Source: JBDTLH01 sp039934875 (GTDB lineage Bacteria > Acidobacteriota > Terriglobia > Terriglobales > Acidobacteriaceae). From it: a stretch of 9,054 bases of DNA. A program made the translations under genes and the position numbers. Below the pieces are notes generated by a model. That model was not told the DNA's origin. It saw nothing but the letters and a program-made list of their open reading frames with translations, and made no database searches. Positions 7,270 through 9,054 of the stretch are shown here, piece by piece; the stretch's first letter is position 1; every line of letters starts with the position of its first letter. Location of the stretch: assembly GCA_039934875.1 (NCBI GenBank), contig JBDTLH010000104.1, positions 1 to 9,054 of the forward strand. The letters are read 5' to 3'.

Positions 7270-8835
7270 ATGAATCATCTGAAGGCCTCATTCCGCGCTT
7301 CCCTCATACTCCTGTCCCTGCTCTTGCTCGCCGCGCCAAAGATGTTGCTCGCGCAGCAGTCAGCGAACTCATCCTTATCAGCGCTCGACCAGACGATTCA
7401 ATCGTCCATTACCGACTGGAAGGTTCCCGGCGCTGCGGTATCCATCGTGAGCGGCGGCTCTGTGGTTTATATCAAGGGTTTCGGCATACGGGATATTCGC
7501 ACCCAGCTGCCCGTGACCCCGGACACTCTATTCCAGATTGGCTCCTGCACCAAGGCGTTCACGGCTGCTTTGATAGCCATGCTGGTTGACCAGGGCAAGA
7601 TGCAATGAGACGGCAAGGTAAACGCATATATTCCTTTTTTCCATCTTTATGATCCTCTGGCTGATGAAAATGTGAGGATTCGCGATTTACTGACCCACCG
7701 GACTGGCCTGCCAGGCGCAGACCTGATGTGGTATGGCTCCGATGCCAGCCGGGACGAGTTGCTTCATCGCATCGCCTATCTCAAGCCGGATGCCGGCTTC
7801 CGCACCCGGTTTCAATATCAAAACCTGATGTTTCTCGCGGCTGGTGGGGCGGCAGCAAGAGCGGCTGGCACTACCTGGGACGAACTCATTCGTAAAAATA
7901 TTTTTGAACCGCTCGGGATGACGAGTTCCGTCACCAGCATCGCCGAGGCGCAAAAATCTGACAATCGCGCCACTCCACACGACCAGAATCCGGATGGCTC
8001 CCCCCGGGCGCTGCCTTGGCACAGTCTCGACAATATCGCGCCCGCCGGAGCGGTCATTTCCAATGCCCGCGACATGGCAAAATGGGTGAGCTTTCAGCTC
8101 GGCGACGGGGCCCTCGATGGCAAGCGGCTTATCTCAGAGAAAAACATGCGGGAGATGCACTCCCCCCAGATGGAGGTGCCGGTTGATCATGACCCGTTTA
8201 CCACGGTCTCTCCTGAACCGCTCCAGGAGAGCTATGGCTTCGGCTGGTTTATCGAAGAATATCGCGGCCATTACCTCATCCTCCATCCCGGCAACATTGA
8301 CGGATTCGCCGCCGAAGTCGTTCTCATTCCCGAGGTTCATGCCGGCTATTTCGTTGAAGTCAACTCCAGTGGATGGGGCCTCTTCGGAAACAGCAGTCTG
8401 TGCCAGCAAGTCCTCACTTACCAAATTGCTGACCAGTTGCTGCATTTGCCCGATGCGGGCTGGAGCGCTCGCTACCACAAGCTGGAAGCGGCCCTGAAGG
8501 CGCAACAGAAATCAAGCGAAGCGTGGCAGGCTAAGCGAATACTCGGTACCAATCCTTCGCATGAACTTGCCGCGTATGCCGGCAAATTCGAAAACCCCGC
8601 CTACGGCAATGCCGAGATCAGCCTTGATGGCAACAAGCTCGTGCTGCACTTCCATTCGGTTAACTCGCCGCTCGAGCACTTCCAATATGACACCTTCATC
8701 ACAGATTGGACTTTTATCGGCAAGACGAGGCTCACATTTTCTTTGAACGAGCAGGGCAGCGTCGATAGCTTCGTTCTGAATGGCATTTCCTTTATAAGAA
8801 CCACATCAGCAGTTGCATTCGCGGGCCATCGCTAA
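7270..8835 (+). pseudogene. Second secreted serine hydrolase with DUF3471-like C-terminus, interrupted by in-frame TGA
   Basis: A class-C-like serine hydrolase that would be 521 codons long but is stopped at codon 113 by TGA (7606-7608). The frame is unbroken otherwise. The first part has a signal peptide (LILLSLLLLAAPKMLLA, then QQS) and the nucleophile motif SCTK (Ser92, Lys95). The part after the stop has the family segment IRDLLTHRTGLPG, then YQN (183-185), HPGNIDGF (from 339) and a DUF3471-like domain at about 430-512. Catalytic residues thus lie on both sides, and neither fragment should work alone. Relatives commonly have an aromatic residue, often Trp, at the stop (GKMQ, stop, DGKV), so TGG to TGA is the simplest change. 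The downstream piece could only begin at weak codons such as GTG 7672, with no visible Shine-Dalgarno sequence and no signal peptide. Good conservation elsewhere suggests recent loss, a sequencing error, or UGA read-through. The first ATG also has a poor Shine-Dalgarno sequence. Confidence 0.85.
7606..7608 (+). other. Premature TGA within the second serine hydrolase
   Basis: Codons on either side read ATG CAA TGA GAC GGC AAG GTA. Downstream translation in the same frame continues as a normal serine hydrolase without insertion or deletion. A single G-to-A change from TGG explains the break. The other genes in the window contain ordinary TGG Trp codons and no internal TGA. Confidence 0.85.
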
Positions 8836-9054
8836 CGATCATTCGCGGAGATGACCTGTAGCGGGTGCTCGTCGGTGAGCCGGGTCAACTTCGCCGTCAA
8901 TACGTTGAGGAGACCGTCTTCGAAGGCAGCCAGTTTGGGGTCGGACGCTGGCGCTTCGATGGGCAGCACCGCCAACGTCATCGACTTGGGCAGTTCAGAG
9001 GCAGCATTGGCGGCGGAGGCGGCGTTTTTGACCGAAGCGTTTCGACTGAAGAGG
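8832..9054 (-). CDS. 3' end of a FlgO/TolB-like domain protein, apparently C-terminally truncated (runs off right edge)
   Basis: On the minus strand the frame is open from 9053 to a TAG at 8832-8834, giving 73 residues with no start in the window. After an Ala-rich linker (about residues 10-20) comes MTLAVLPIEAPASDPKLAAF, then EDGLLNVLTAKLTRLTDEHP and LQVISANDR. This resembles the FlgO/TolB-N-like module (VLPF...DGLTE.L...L..L.V) found after the transmembrane helix of many acidobacterial Ser/Thr kinases and winged-helix or TPR proteins. Those proteins normally continue well beyond this point. Here translation ends inside the domain and the stop overlaps the TAA (8833-8835) of the convergent hydrolase. 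The fragment therefore looks truncated at a DNA junction. The kinase link is inference: the upstream part is outside the window. The family call is moderately sure, and the coding call is supported by clean motif order. Confidence 0.6.
   Translation of the reverse strand, partial: LFSRNASVKNAASAANAASELPKSMTLAVLPIEAPASDPKLAAFEDGLLNVLTAKLTRLTDEHPLQVISANDR

Noticed and set aside
7606..7608. UGA recoded as Trp throughout the genome, since none of the four stops of genes ending inside the window on their annotated frames is TGA (TAG, TAG, TAG, TAA)
   Set aside because: Over 2,000 other codons in the window contain no in-frame TGA, while Trp is regularly written TGG. A recoded genome should show many TGA Trp codons. 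The lack of TGA stops in so few genes is easily chance.
7606..7660. UGA encoding selenocysteine in the second serine hydrolase
   Set aside because: The position is not catalytic, homologues do not have Cys there as far as I recall, and I see no convincing stem-loop just downstream.
7672..8835. Downstream half of the second hydrolase as an independent gene
   Set aside because: It lacks the nucleophile SxxK motif and a signal peptide, and no Shine-Dalgarno sequence precedes the GTG. It is better read as the remainder of the interrupted gene.

Overview
The window (about 60% GC by eye) looks like a stretch of an Acidobacteriota chromosome. The main clue is a 1,153-residue outer-membrane receptor of the Oar-like type that is greatly expanded in that phylum: a signal peptide, a carboxypeptidase-regulatory-like domain, a plug and a large beta-barrel ending in Phe. 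The company it keeps (RpiR-type regulator, secreted class-C-like serine hydrolases, D-aminoacylase-like amidohydrolase) fits the same phylum. This assignment rests on recognising families, not on a database search.

Layout, left to right. (1) The first 143 codons of a secreted D-aminoacylase-like amidohydrolase lie on the minus strand and run off the left edge. Its N-terminal metal-binding motif is replaced. (2) A 99-nt gap follows, with an imperfect inverted repeat. (3) A 700-residue secreted serine hydrolase with four C-terminal membrane helices lies on the minus strand. (4) A 132-nt divergent control region holds a promoter-like element, an operator-like inverted repeat and a hairpin over the ribosome binding site of the hydrolase. 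(5) An RpiR/MurR-type regulator on the plus strand overlaps by 35 nt (6) the Oar-like receptor, which is followed by a hairpin resembling a terminator. (7) A second secreted serine hydrolase on the plus strand is split by one in-frame TGA where a Trp codon would be expected. (8) At the right edge, convergent on the minus strand, is the 3' end of a FlgO/TolB-like domain protein, apparently cut short. Its stop overlaps the stop of the second hydrolase.

No non-coding stretch exceeds about 135 nt. I saw no tRNA, rRNA, CRISPR array, insertion sequence or integrase.

Inferred working model: the divergent block is a nutrient-scavenging locus. The receptor would bring a ligand across the outer membrane. 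The secreted penicillin-recognising hydrolases and the amidohydrolase would process D-amino-acid-containing peptides, possibly muropeptides. The RpiR protein, whose SIS domain binds a phosphosugar in characterised relatives, would control both arms. The second hydrolase appears recently inactivated, perhaps tolerated because the first is intact.
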